From Symbiodinium natans (taxonomy: Eukaryota; Sar; Dinophyceae; Suessiales; Symbiodiniaceae), in NCBI GenBank assembly GCA_905221605.1, contig CAJNDS010002312.1, forward strand, positions 381,001 through 445,000: a stretch of DNA of 64,000 bases, in the 5' to 3' direction. This document shows, in pieces, positions 56,414 to 61,790 of this stretch. Each line of letters opens with the position of its first letter. Within the stretch, counting starts at the first letter, position 1. Under the pieces are notes generated by a model. The model saw only the letters and a program-made list of their open reading frames with translations. It was not told the origin of the DNA and made no database searches. A program made the translations under genes and the position numbers.

Positions 56414-56568
56414 ACCCCTCACCCCTCAACCCTCAACCCTCAACCCTCGACGCTCAGCCCTGATCTGAGGATCTCTATGGACGAGTCTTGGAATGCGAGC
56501 CAACCCTTGAGACGTTGGTGGATGAAGACCAAGCGCTGCCGCATGTCAAGAGACAAGCAGCAGCAAAG
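40724..56568 (+). CDS. giant split gene for IPT/TIG and PA14 domain protein (fibrocystin/PKHD1L1-like), introns full of telomere-like repeat
   Basis: At least 30 short plus-strand open segments begin after an AG. They are separated by introns made largely of CCCTAAA/TTTAGGG words and variants. Domain pieces recognised: IPT/TIG repeats (40.9-42.4 and 43.6 kb) and PA14 (51.6-52.2 kb, possibly a second near 45.9-46.9 kb). Phases agree across several consecutive junctions, for example 41,663-42,126, 48,421-49,176 and 53,027-53,202. Such proteins are usually secreted or membrane-anchored surface proteins with many extracellular domains. Introns start GT, GC or GA. The first exon, signal peptide and stop were not found. 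Some segments have more than one open frame, so the full model is uncertain. It may be more than one gene, or may continue beyond the cyclophilin gene into 58.6-64 kb. Confidence 0.7.
40956..41176 (+). CDS. IPT/TIG domain exons, separated by a 36-nt heptamer intron
   Basis: Exon 40,956-41,068 starts after CTAG and reads VSSVLPSHGSTAGGTHIVLL followed by GSGF, the classic start of an IPT/TIG immunoglobulin-like domain (P-x-x-G-x-x-G-G-T-x-V-x-L-x-G-x-x-F). Intron 41,069-41,104 is only 36 nt, begins GTGGGGG, ends TTTAAG and consists of TTTAGGG-like words. The next exon, 41,105-41,176, keeps the phase and reads AEVRMGRPVAAVARITSVAA then SYRC, the Cys strand of the domain. It ends at a canonical GTAAGT donor. 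Confidence 0.7.
41327..41539 (+). CDS. IPT-linked exons VFVGGKPCAILQ and DFTTSEQILCETPAGHEG
   Basis: Exon 41,327-41,362 (12 codons, after CTCAG, GTCAAA donor) reads VFVGGKPCAILQ. Exon 41,474-41,539 (22 codons, after GCAG, GTCTGC donor) reads DFTTSEQILCETPAGHEG then PAVQ. Both are phase 0. V-x-V-G-G-x-P-C and I-x-C-x-T-P-x-G-x-x-G-x-x-x-V are typical of the inter-strand parts of IPT domains in fibrocystin-like proteins. An upstream segment at about 41,200-41,256 (ending CQDL before GTAAGT) may be the preceding exon. Confidence 0.65.
41663..42126 (+). CDS. three phased exons linking two IPT domains; includes a GA-AG intron
   Basis: Exon 41,663-41,747 reads HPDGPCEPTCANCRFQYTEA and ends at GTAAGC. 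Exon 41,795-41,918 reads EETPYISWISARAVSAGDQL then AFGAADSGALEVSSLDRNLAK. Exon 42,050-42,126 reads EIGGFICDAGAHEVLNSDDF. All junction phases agree, with Val split across the last one. C-x-x-C-x-F-x-Y-T-E-A followed by T-P-x-I-S-x-I is the standard join between IPT domains. The intron 41,919-42,049 begins GATTAATT, contains TTTAGGG words and ends CCTAG, so it is a GA-AG intron. Confidence 0.7.
42256..42403 (+). CDS. probable IPT exon (NCVLPREVAP...)
   Basis: This open segment follows GTGAG and runs into a GTTTAGG-type intron. Two frames are open. The frame reading LNCVLPREVAPRLSLLRLRA, then LPVG, fits the C-x-L-P...L-x-V-x-A-x-P-x-G pattern of IPT-containing proteins. The phase with the preceding exon is not settled. 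Confidence 0.5.
42844..42931 (+). CDS. probable exon (YRAWQGQAELPPAFLDGDFQ)
   Basis: Preceded by GGGCTTGCAG and followed by a TTTAGGG array. The open frame reads YRAWQGQAELPPAFLDGDFQ and continues PYEPRSPRG. No domain was assigned. The flanking DNA on both sides is heptamer-rich. Confidence 0.45.
43587..43723 (+). CDS. second IPT/TIG domain exon
   Basis: After TTCACAG this 137-nt segment is open and ends at AAG before GTTCTC. It reads FSGILGGTRIHISGRAFDSN and continues to HAAVQVCLK. G-x-x-G-G-T-x-I-x-I-x-G-x-x-F is the IPT/TIG signature. It is flanked upstream by CCCTAAA words. Confidence 0.65.
44197..44326. repeat. tandem duplication of a unit of about 66 bp (MITE-like)
   Basis: Two near-identical copies of a unit holding CCCCCAAAAAGGGCACCCTT, GATGATATGGCTACTTGGCT and ATGAAGCCAA, in direct tandem. 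It shares its core with the element at 62,688-62,803. Confidence 0.8.
44607..44900 (+). CDS. two probable exons of the giant gene
   Basis: Segment 44,607-44,701 follows CTTCAG and reads NNVSCVDFEVFVGSSPFAGH before a GGTCTT donor. Segment 44,793-44,900 follows GCATTGCAG and reads EKSVQYSAKDVEISSCSQAQ. The first resembles IPT-linked VFVGG segments. The intron between them holds CCCTAAA words. Phase agreement is not shown for this pair. Confidence 0.45.
45286..45356 (+). CDS. probable exon (ILNATRQRGFYWAEDSCQTE)
   Basis: Preceded by GTGCGAAG and followed directly by a CCCTAAA array. The frame reads VILNATRQRGFYWAEDSCQT. No domain was assigned. Confidence 0.4.
45663..45842. repeat. 9-bp variant array (CCCTATAAA)n
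   Basis: About 17 copies of CCCTATAAA, with a few CCCCATAAA, in tandem. It is a homogenised variant of the CCCTAAA heptamer carrying an extra TA. Confidence 0.9.
45899..46003 (+). CDS. exon with PA14-like C-terminal segment
   Basis: After ACCGCAG, 105 nt are open and end at AAG before GTTGCC. The frame reads FHAHKDGEHVRGEMVERSGS and continues AKLLQIGLKKSKNPR. H-x-H-K-D-G-x-x-x-x-G...L-Q-I-G resembles the end of PA14 domains (Y-Y-I-E-x-x-H-K-x-G). The phase agrees with the next exon, 46,324 to about 46,384 (RLVLQGEVHQSQPRIPWDSG), which follows TTTGCAG. Confidence 0.55.
46614..46761. mobile_element. MITE-like element with terminal inverted repeats of about 20 bp
   Basis: TAGTAGGGAATGGGGGAAGT at the left end is nearly the reverse complement of ACTTTCCTCATTCCCTACTG at the right end. 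Between them lie three tandem copies, about 30 bp each, of CCCT(T/C)(T/A)AAGGGATTATA. It sits inside an intron of the giant gene. No coding capacity. Confidence 0.6.
46778..47031 (+). CDS. two exons: Cys-rich segment and HDNSANFLGR segment
   Basis: Segment 46,778-46,868 follows CCCTAG and reads EERLTFCCAMDGSKCDGPRF then GQAPVELFL. Segment 46,971 to about 47,031 follows TGCGCAG and reads HDNSANFLGRMGILGPLDP. Upstream, 46,324-46,384 ends WDSG, which would join EERLTF naturally. The intron between the two is CCCTAAA-rich. The donor after VELFL runs straight into GGGTTT. Confidence 0.5.
47228..48080 (+). CDS. series of probable small exons in heptamer-rich introns
   Basis: Acceptor-bounded open segments: 47,228 to about 47,281 (GDDNPRSHVRIMWLSIG) after GGTGCAG, 47,389 to about 47,430 (HADAIRTCELKGMRHG) after CCCGCAG, 47,791 to about 47,826 (DGDQAPSWMCL) after CTGTAG, and 48,011-48,080 (LCTRLELNSGLCCSADCASG) after GTGGAG. 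Introns contain runs of TTTAGGG (47,455-47,490 and 47,645-47,685) and CCCTAAA (47,883-47,948). Phases were not checked between all of them, so individual exons are tentative. Confidence 0.45.
48214..48312 (+). CDS. exon, acidic (EGVGAWTSDEASLQELAISS)
   Basis: After TTGGCAAG this segment of about 100 nt is open, reading EGVGAWTSDEASLQELAISS then DDGQPWQEAGAL. The preceding intron begins GAGTTTAGGGG and ends with CCCTAAA-type words, so its two ends are complementary. Confidence 0.5.
48421..49176 (+). CDS. three phased exons: LWVRCEEKCHLPPEGLRR / ALWEFAPWLRPDDYIPPE / PDDSAARFQPDISRPLSG
   Basis: Exon 48,421-48,485 follows CATCGCAG. Exon 48,930-49,017 follows GGTCGCAG. Exon 49,121-49,176 follows CTGTAG. 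Joining them keeps one frame: R split as CG|G over a GA-AG intron (GATTTTAG...TCGCAG), then a phase-0 GT-AG intron starting GTGTAGGGTTTAGGG. The first exon carries two Cys (VRCEEKC). The first intron contains CCCTAAA words and a (TGG)n run. This is one of the clearest phase-consistent blocks of the gene. Confidence 0.65.
48893..48925. repeat. (TGG)n microsatellite
   Basis: About eleven TGG units immediately upstream of the CGCAG acceptor of the exon at 48,930. Confidence 0.9.
49989..50302 (+). CDS. two probable exons
   Basis: Segment 49,989-50,088 follows CTTGCCAG and reads LRYSIYANPNNLPVHRALGR. Segment 50,231 to about 50,302 follows CACGCAG and is open in two frames (YNAGYPQSALATGLLVDALR, or a Cys-containing KCPGHWSAGRCPTRPG that would match phase after TGCAA). 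The intron carries nine or more TTTAGGG copies (50,155-50,217). A segment at about 49,709-49,795 (MPLGPPVPEPLLPASPPLLA) may be a preceding Pro-rich exon. Confidence 0.4.
50880..50937 (+). CDS. probable exon (AAGPPLLDDTGHDFYAEDL)
   Basis: After GTGCTTAG the segment reads AAGPPLLDDTGHDFYAEDL and runs into GGGAGGGTTTAGGG. CCCTAAA words lie upstream and TTTAGGG words downstream, so the flanks are inverted repeats of each other. Confidence 0.45.
51136..51200. repeat. TTTA-type microsatellite
   Basis: Irregular TTTATTTA units of about 65 bp. The surrounding 51,084-51,403 frames (Val/Cys or Leu/Phe rich) are low complexity and not supported as coding. Confidence 0.8.
51597..52186 (+). CDS. PA14 domain exons
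   Basis: Exon 51,597-51,668 follows GACAG and reads EITGFFVAPYTATYSFYLA then ADDEA. This is the PA14 signature (G-x-F-x-A-P-x-x-G-x-Y-x-F-Y-x-x-x-D-D). If the donor is the GC at 51,669, the next exon, 51,785 to about 51,842 (after TTCCAG), reads ADLSLSCCGDMAG and gives D-D-E-A-A-D-L-S-L-S, as expected for PA14. Exon 52,112-52,186 (25 codons, after GCCCAG, GC donor) reads VIVRSQKVDFAMPRYTPLAW then YGSCQ, resembling the later PA14 strand. PA14 is a carbohydrate- or ligand-binding beta-barrel in many extracellular proteins. Confidence 0.65.
52527..52610 (+). CDS. exon (GRPLVGFTWNVASFEIPNFE)
   Basis: A 28-codon phase-0 segment after CGTTCAG, ending at a canonical GTGAGC donor. It reads GRPLVGFTWNVASFEIPNFE then GICVDNGE. 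No family was assigned. Confidence 0.55.
52833..53008. repeat. (CCCTAAG)n variant array
   Basis: About 25 heptamers, starting and ending with CCCTAAA but with a homogeneous interior of CCCTAAG. It is a variant telomere-like array within an intron. Confidence 0.95.
53027..53202 (+). CDS. two exons joined across a 53-nt intron of telomere heptamers
   Basis: Exon 53,027-53,076 follows GACCAG and reads GEGECSISKPVEMSAG. Intron 53,077-53,129 is 53 nt, starts GTCGTTTAGGG, holds five TTTAGGG copies and ends TTGAGAG. Exon 53,130 to about 53,202 reads AGKGSPYLRVDEVARVLWAH then APCI. The Gly codon split GG|G keeps the frame. This shows a minimal intron made almost wholly of telomere-type repeat. Confidence 0.6.
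54011..54238 (+). CDS. two phased exons (HRSFEKIMRASTFQEMPTQH / WLRVGLRVHTPVLSAEGCRD)
   Basis: Exon 54,011-54,085 (25 codons) follows GGCTGAG and reads AAHRSFEKIMRASTFQEMPT and on to RLA before a GCAAAA (GC) donor. Exon 54,165-54,238 follows CCCCAG and reads DWLRVGLRVHTPVLSAEGCR then DDNDA. Both are phase 0 at the join. The intron contains CCCTGA/CCCAAA-type words. Confidence 0.6.
54571..54725 (+). CDS. two exons joined across an intron of about 53 nt of TTTAGGG
   Basis: Exon 54,571 to about 54,605 follows TTCTAG and reads GYHARSKLSSP. The intron consists of five TTTAGGG copies plus a short tail ending CTGGAG. Exon 54,659-54,725 reads SKSFLEVQRLTMTASVVRER. The reading frame is kept with AG|G. 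The donor is ambiguous (GG or GT) because the repeat itself begins with GGGTTTAG. Confidence 0.55.
54955..55100 (+). CDS. probable exons before the large array
   Basis: After GGCCACAG a segment reads SEDLSRHRMNFLRVLT. After CTTACAG (55,007) another reads GFSPERRVLHQSSFPSVASL then AVVVAL and runs into the CCCTAAA array at 55,088. The boundary between the two is uncertain, and they may be alternatives. Confidence 0.4.
55088..55340. repeat. CCCTAAA array with internal (CCCTGAA)n block
   Basis: Mostly CCCTAAA, with nine consecutive CCCTGAA units at about 55,201-55,258 flanked by CCCTAAA on both sides. The variant is clustered, not scattered. Confidence 0.95.
55359..55950 (+). CDS. two probable exons (SFRVRVRRYAQNFLREGVSG / DLQACFAWGRRLQNSVLRSG)
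   Basis: Segment 55,359 to about 55,442 follows CCGCCAG and reads SFRVRVRRYAQNFLREGVSG then ASAGDLQ. Segment 55,860 to about 55,950 follows CCGGCAG and reads DLQACFAWGRRLQNSVLRSG. The intron holds G-rich TTTAGGG-like and C-rich CCCTAA-like words. No domain was assigned. Confidence 0.45.
56180..56273 (+). CDS. probable exon (CRESDFAGLRLWSSTCVSDT)
   Basis: After CTGTTAG this segment of about 94 nt reads CRESDFAGLRLWSSTCVSDT and continues RSQVSNVQEA to a GTAGGG donor. It is flanked by CCCTAAA words upstream and CCCTCAA repeats downstream. Confidence 0.45.
56325..56462. repeat. (CCCTCAA)n variant array
   Basis: About 18 heptamers, nearly all CCCTCAA with a few CCCTCAG or CCCTCAC. It is another separately homogenised variant of CCCTAAA. 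Confidence 0.95.
56470..56568 (+). CDS. exon (DLYGRVLECEPTLETLVDED)
   Basis: A 33-codon open segment after ATCTGAG, directly downstream of the CCCTCAA array and running into GGGTTTTGAG/TTTAGGG. It reads DLYGRVLECEPTLETLVDED then QALPHVKRQAAAK. It is the last clear exon before the cyclophilin gene. Confidence 0.5.
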
Positions 56569-57088
56569 GGGTTTTGAGTTTAGGGTTTAGGGCTTGGGGT
56601 GTCGGACTAGGAGTACGCGTAGGAGTAGGAGGAGGAGGAGGAGTAGGAGTAGCAAGAGTAGCAGGAGTAGCAGGTGTAGGAGTAGTAGAAGTAGCAGTCC
56701 ACAAGTCCCACCAACAGTCACCAACAGATCCAATAGCGAGAACAGCAACATCAACCACAACAACAGCCTTGTCGACAGCAAGCGAGACAAATATGAGTTC
56801 ACAATGGCAATCAACATACCATGCCGAGGCAGCACCCAGTCTGCATTCTAGTTCTTGTTTCGCCAAGGCTGGCATACTTTGTGACCTTCCCCTGTCCGCA
56901 ACAAGGAGATGGCAATCCGCACGCCGTCCCGAGCTTGCATTCGAGGTTTTCAGTTCACCCCAGACCCTAAAATTGCAAAACGCCCAAACCCCAAGCATCC
57001 CCACAGTTCTTACAACAGCCGAAAAACAAAGAACGAGCGACTTTCAGTCCAGGAGGGAAGATTTGTTCTCCTCTATGGCAATAACAAA

Positions 57089-57270
57089 TTATATATATAT
57101 ATATATATACATAGATAGATAGATAGATAGATAGATGGATAGACAGATAGATAGAAGGACAAATGTATGTACGCACGCACACACGTACTTACGTATGTAT
57201 GTATGTATGTATGTCTGTATGTATGAATGATGTATACGTGTGTAAACATATGTATGTATGCATGTACATA
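57089..57270. repeat. (TA)n, (GATA)n and (GTAT)n microsatellites
   Basis: TATATATA, then ATAGATAG units, then GTATGTAT units in succession, about 340 bp upstream of the cyclophilin coding region. The Tyr/Ile/His-rich frames on the minus strand here come from the repeat. Confidence 0.9.
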
Positions 57271-57626
57271 TCTGCGGGACTTTCCGAGCCCATTGTTTGA
57301 AGCCTTCGGACCCAACCTTGAAGTGATCTCTTTTTCTGTCATGGAGCTCGAGAACCCTTCCAGAGTACAATGTAGTAGTAGAGTGTGGAGAGTTTAGATG
57401 TTGCAGCGGGATACCACTTCACTTGAGTATGGGTAGATGAGGACAGCCCCTCATCGTCCCTGTTCAAGAGTGCAGGGGTGTTTTCGCATTAGTCGCACTT
57501 TGATCAGATAGCGTAGTGGTAGAGGCACCAACATGACGAGCTCCAAGAATCTCTTGTGCTGAGTGCTGCAGTGTGGCTGCCCAAGAGAGCAAGAGCAAGA
57601 ACAACCAAGAGAGAAGAGCTCTCAAA

Positions 57627-58184
57627 ATGCCCAACCCACGGGTCTTCTTCGACATGGAGATCGGGGGGCGCCCCGCCGGTCGCATCGAGATGGAGCTGTT
57701 TGCGGACTCGGTCCCGAAGACGGCCGAGAACTTCCGCGCCCTGTGCACCGGTGAGAAGGGCAAGGGACGCTCCGGCAAGCCATTGCACTACAAAGGTAGC
57801 GCATTCCACCGGGTGATCCCTGACTTCATGTGCCAGGGTGGCGACTTCACCCGCGGCAACGGCACGGGCGGCGAGTCCATCTACGGCGACAAGTTCAGGG
57901 ACGAGAATTTCAAGCACAAGCACACCGGGCCCGGCATCTTGTCCATGGCCAACGCAGGCCCCAATACCAACGGTTCCCAGTTCTTCCTCTGCACCACTGC
58001 TACCCCGCACTTGAACGGCAAGCACGTGGTTTTTGGCAAGGTGGTGGAGGGAATGGACATCGTCCGCCTCATCGAGAAGGAGGGCACCAGCTCGGGCAAG
58101 ACCAAGCGGCCGGTGGTCATCGACGACTGCGGCGAGCTGGGCGGCGGTGGCAGCGGCGCCCGTGAGCGCAGCCCGCGCCGCTGA
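57627..58184 (+). CDS. cyclophilin A-type peptidyl-prolyl cis-trans isomerase, intronless
   Basis: The 185-aa frame from the ATG at 57,627 ([14 protein letters not shown]) to TGA at 58,184 is a complete single-domain cyclophilin, which isomerises Xaa-Pro bonds and assists folding. An in-frame ATG at 57,573 would add 18 polar residues; the family start fits 57,627. Seen: [31 protein letters not shown] (catalytic Arg, Phe, Gln), [16 protein letters not shown] (substrate-pocket Gln and Phe) and [11 protein letters not shown]. The Trp that contacts cyclosporin in human cyclophilin A is His here (ATPHLNGKH). A Gly/Arg-rich tail ([14 protein letters not shown]) is added at the C terminus. No signal peptide, so probably cytosolic or nuclear. 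The gene has no intron, unlike its micro-exon neighbours, and its DNA is markedly GC-rich. Confidence 0.96.
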   Translation: MPNPRVFFDMEIGGRPAGRIEMELFADSVPKTAENFRALCTGEKGKGRSGKPLHYKGSAFHRVIPDFMCQGGDFTRGNGTGGESIYGDKFRDENFKHKHTGPGILSMANAGPNTNGSQFFLCTTATPHLNGKHVVFGKVVEGMDIVRLIEKEGTSSGKTKRPVVIDDCGELGGGGSGARERSPRR

Positions 58185-58199
58185 AAGCGCCTCATGTAA

Positions 58200-58500
58200 T
58201 ATAGGGGGTCGGATTAACTACGGATAGTATTCCCTTTTGGTCCATAGACTAGCATACTGTAGGAGTCCCCAAAATCCTTTTCATATGTAAAAAGGCCCCT
58301 ACAGTAGCCCGCAGGATGCACAGCTACCTGAATCTTGAAGTTTTGACTGCGGACAGTCAAGCCCAGAGCAGTGGGGGGTATAATGCGGAAAAGGTCGGGG
58401 GCGCTGCTGTGCACAAATCTTGCTGATGAGCTGTAGTCAAAATGCTTCTGCTAAAGCAACGCAGTCTTCAACTACCCCGTATCTGTCCTTTTCGAAGGGT
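58200..58500. other. 3' flank of the cyclophilin with a short inverted repeat
   Basis: No gene was seen. CATACTGTAGGAGTCC (58,253) and GGCCCCTACAGTAG (58,293) form an imperfect inverted repeat, perhaps a small fold-back element or part of the 3' untranslated region. Confidence 0.45.
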
Positions 58501-58504
58501 AGTT

Positions 58505-58591
58505 ATATGGTCCCTTCATATGGTCCCCCTTACCTTCTTTAAGAGAACCCTAAGGGTCCCCTTCGAAGAGCCCATATGAAGGGACCATGTA
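58505..58591. mobile_element. short MITE-like fold-back element
   Basis: TATATGGTCCCTTCATATGG at the left end is complementary to CCCATATGAAGGGACCATGT at the right end, with about 45 bp between them. No coding capacity. Confidence 0.6.
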
Positions 58592-58653
58592 TCCTAGCCT
58601 AGACCCTAAACCCCAAACCTTAAACTCTAAACCCAACACCCTTAGATCTTTAG

Positions 58654-58745
58654 TCAAGGACACATTGGACATCGTGCCTGGACTGGATGTCATCGCCACC
58701 GGCCGGGAGGGATGGGCTGCTTGGCTTTTGAGCCCAAGGCCCAAG
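58654..58745 (+). CDS. exon (KDTLDIVPGLDVIATGREGW), same architecture as the giant gene
   Basis: After CTTTAG the segment reads KDTLDIVPGLDVIATGREGW then AAWLLSPRPK and ends at AAG before GTAGTC. The following intron is a TTTAGGG array. The next segment, 58,862-58,912 (after GTGTCAG), is open in two frames. A segment near 59,124-59,206 (MNSVRLQTASALAPRRTKQK, ending in TGA) may be another exon. This may belong to the upstream giant gene, with the cyclophilin nested in an intron, or to a separate gene. Confidence 0.5.
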
Positions 58746-59484
58746 GTAGTCCCGCTTTAGGGTACAAGGCTCAGGGCTTAGGGTTTAAGGTTTAGGGTTT
58801 AGGGTTTAGGTTTAGGGTTTAGGGTTCAGGGTTTAGGGTTTAGGGTTTAGGGTTGTGTCAGAACCATCGCCTTGGAGCTGGTCTCAGGAACCCCGGCACA
58901 GAAACCTTTGGGGCTTGGGGTTTATAGGGTTTATACAGGGTTTAGGGTTTATAAGGCTTAGGGCTTTTAGGGTTTAGGTTTTTGGGGTTTAGGGCTTCAG
59001 GCTTGCTCGGGGTGTAGAGAGTTGCGTGCCCTCCCTAAACCCCAAACCCTAAACAAGCCCTAAACCTTAAACCCTAAACCCTAAACCCTAAAGTGTTCTT
59101 TGCTGTCTGGGATCCCTTCCGAGGTCATGAACTCCGTGCGGTTGCAGACGGCCTCGGCGCTTGCCCCGCGGCGCACTAAACAAAAGAGGACAGAGGTTGC
59201 CTGAACCCATCTCGCGAGGGCTTAGGGGTTTGGGGGTTCAGGGTTTAGGGGTTTAGAGTCTATGGTTCAGGGCCAGGGCTAGGGTTCAGGGTGTAGGGCT
59301 ACAAAACCTACACACCCTAGAAGTACAAAAGCTCATGAAACGTGAAATCCAAGCCGCGCATGGCCCTGAACCCTGAACCCTGAACCCTGAACCCTGAACC
59401 TTGAACCCTAAACCCTAAACCCTAAACCCCAAACCCTAAACCCCAAACCATAAACCCCAAAACCGCTGGACGTGAGTTGCCGAG

Positions 59485-59985
59485 GTTCAGGGCAGCTTCC
59501 GGCTCTACTTTCGAGGGCAGTGGACGCAGGTTTGTCCACGTGTCGATGTGGGCTTAGGTTGCATTCTTTTTTTTGGGGGGGGGGGGGGGGGGCTTAGCGG
59601 TTTTTCGGCTTTTTGAGGTTTTGGGGGGGTTAGGGTCGCTTTTAGGGGTGTTTAGGGGTTTTTGGTGGTTCAGTGCTTTAGGGGCTAGAGTTTAGGGATT
59701 AGGGTTTGCGGATTCGGGTTTGGGGGGGGACATCAGAAAGCATGTTCTGAGCCTTTTCGGAATGGTCTATACCGGCAGGACATGTGGTACGATCGTTTGC
59801 TCTCTTCTCTTGGGTCTGTTCTTCTCTTCTCTGAGTCTCGCTGCTGCGATGGGCTTTGGGGTTGCGCTTGCATGCCCGGGAAGGCCATCTCGTACCAGGG
59901 CTGGCAAGACATCCAGCAGCAGCTGCTGATGCTTCCGGGGCTGAGCGACGTGCGCATCTGGCCTTTTGCAGAGGCGCCCCCGCTC
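59485..59985 (+). CDS. two phased exons of an extracellular repeat domain (VQGSFRLYFRGQWTQ / AISYQGWQDIQQQLLMLPGL)
   Basis: Exon 59,485-59,529 (15 codons) follows GCCGAG and ends at a GTTTGT donor. Exon 59,884 to about 59,985 follows GGGAAG and reads AISYQGWQDIQQQLLMLPGL then SDVRIWPF. Both are phase 0. Together they give G-x-F-x-L-x-F-x-G-x-x-T...I-x-x-x-x-x-x-x-x-V/I-Q-x-x-L-x-x-L-x-x-L-x-x-V, a segment often repeated in large secreted protist and PKHD1L1-like proteins. An upstream segment at about 59,323-59,362 reads VQKLMKREIQAAHG. Confidence 0.6.
59571..59592. repeat. poly-G run
   Basis: A T-run followed by about 17 consecutive G, inside the intron between 59,529 and 59,884. Confidence 0.85.
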
Positions 59986-60171
59986 TAGGGGTCAGAGTTC
60001 TTAATTCTGAGCCACCTTAAAGGAGGTAAGGGACCATGTCCAGGGACAATATCCAGGGACCATGAAACTGCATCTGTCTTCCGTGTTCGACTCGCCATCA
60101 ATCATGGTCATCTTGCAGGTTTCGGCTTCCCACTGCAACTAGGACAAGCCCTCAGCCAAACCCATTCTTAA

Positions 60172-60372
60172 AGCCGAAAGCCTAAAGCCTAAAGCCTAAA
60201 GCCTGAAGCCTAAAGCCTAAAGCCTAAAGCCTAAAGCCTAAAACCTAAAGCCTAAAGCCTAAAGCCTAAAGCCTAAAGCCTAAAGCCTAAAGCCGAAACT
60301 CTAAACCTTAAGCCCTAAACCCGAAACCCTAATCCCCAAACCCCAAACCCTAAACCCTAGACCCTAGACCCT
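60172..60372. repeat. (AGCCTAA)n variant array passing into CCCTAAA/CCCTAGA
   Basis: About 17 units of AGCCTAA, then a few CCCTAAA, then three CCCTAGA units. Each variant is clustered. Confidence 0.95.
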
Positions 60373-60689
60373 AGAGGTCCTCCAGGATGGCCGAGAAGGG
60401 TGGTCGGTGGGACTGCAGCTGCCAGGGGCAGCAGGCCCCAGGGATTTTAACATCGCCGGCCTCGATATTTCAGGGGTTTAGGGTTTAGGGTTTAGGGTTT
60501 AGGGTTTAGGGGGTTTGGGGGGACTGAAGCCAAGGGTTCAGGGTTCATACATATATATATATAAAGCCGAGAAGAGGGTATGGTAGCCACAGTTTGTTGG
60601 GCTCATTTGATTCTCAGGGGGGGCTTGAAGGGTTTGGACTTTGGGGTCTTTCGGTCGAGTTTCAAGGATGGCTGAAGCCACTCTGTAGG

Positions 60690-60890
60690 CCCCAAAACCC
60701 AAAACCCAAAACCCAAAACCCAAAACCCTAAACCCTAAACCCTAAACCCTGAACCCTGAACCCTGAACCCTGAACCCTGAACCCTGAACCCTGAACCCTG
60801 AACCCTGAACCCTGAACCCTGAACCCTGAACCCTGAACCCTGACCCTAAACCCTAAATCCTAAACCCTAAACCTTAAACCCTAGATCCCA
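60690..60890. repeat. (CCCAAAA)n, (CCCTAAA)n and (CCCTGAA)n blocks
   Basis: Successive homogeneous blocks: CCCAAAA units, CCCTAAA units, about 14 CCCTGAA units (about 60,746-60,842), then CCCTAAA again. Confidence 0.95.
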
Positions 60891-60899
60891 TGAAGCAGG

Positions 60900-61000
60900 T
60901 GGCGAGGACATGCCGCAGATTAAAGTCGACGGCTCCCAGCTGTCTGGGCCAGGTCGGATCAGGGCGCTTGATTAAAACTCATAGGAGGAGCTGCGGGTTC
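60900..61000 (+). CDS. possible exon (GEDMPQIKVDGSQLSGPGRI)
   Basis: After GAAGCAG the segment reads GEDMPQIKVDGSQLSGPGRI then RALD before an in-frame TAA. An alternative frame, rich in Arg and Ser, stays open to about 61,000. Upstream, 60,378 to about 60,450 (after TCCTCCAG) could read DGREGWSVGLQLPGAAGPRD. These are low-confidence exons in a heptamer-rich context. Confidence 0.3.
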
Positions 61001-61059
61001 GGGTTTAGGGTTTGGGGCTTAGGGTTTAGGGTGTGCTGTTCAGGGTTTAGACTAGAGCA

Positions 61060-61790
61060 GCAGGAGGATTGGAGAAGCGTGAGAAAGGTGAGGAGATTGG
61101 GCGAGCGGCAAGATGTCATCAACACCGCGGCATGTTCCAGAAATCGTGCCAGTTGGTCCCTCTGAACTAGGTGCTGCGAAGGTAAACGGATCCATGAGAG
61201 TTTCTGTCTGTTAACAGGAAGGTTGCTAGTCATCAATTGTGCGTGCTTGCGACTGTGTGTCTCAAAACCTGCTGCTCTGGTGAGTCGCATGCACAACGTC
61301 AGGTAGCACTCTTCACTACACCAGAAACCTTAAAACTAAACCGGTCGATTTGGGAGCGAAGCACAGAGGCGGAGGATGTGGCGCTAACCAACAAGGGACT
61401 TTCGTTCTTCTGCTGTCGTCGTGCTCATTGTCTGAGGTCGGGCTGGTTTTCTGCTGCTGTTATTACTGCTGATATTCCTGCTGTACTTGTTGCTGCTACT
61501 GATGCTGTTGCTCTGCTGCTGCTGCTGCCGCCATTGGTGGTCAGCTGCATCAGTGGTGATCGGATTGCACCACTTGCAAGCTCGGCCATGTTGGCGTGCT
61601 TTGGCTGCAGGCGTTCGTCTGCAGATCGAGACGCTTGCAAATGGCTCGCAGGATCTCTTTTTCGAGGAGCCTACTGTCTGCTCGTATGGTTCTGCAGGAG
61701 CTTGCAAGAAGGGTTACAGTATACCCTTGTTCAGTGGCCGCTTCCCTTATGCCTTAGAGAAGTGGCTGCAAGAAGTACCTGCTAAAGCCT
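61060..61790. other. no clear exon
   Basis: Open frames on both strands pass through a CTG/CAG-rich low-complexity stretch near 61,450-61,540. They have no acceptor-bounded motif. I see nothing I can name here. Confidence 0.35.

Noticed and set aside
56546-57122. Plus- and minus-strand ORFs of 150-180 codons with Gly/Val or Thr/Pro runs
   Set aside because: They are translations of AGG/GTA-type low-complexity repeat and change character outside it.
57500-57560. tRNA-like A-box (GCGTAGTGGTAGAGGC)
   Set aside because: No matching T-loop (GGTTCGANNCC-type) or acceptor stem at the right distance.
57540-57627. Relic of the dinoflagellate spliced leader upstream of the cyclophilin
   Set aside because: TGTGGCTGCCCAAG is only loosely similar to the 3' end of the leader; the characteristic CCATTTTGG core is absent.
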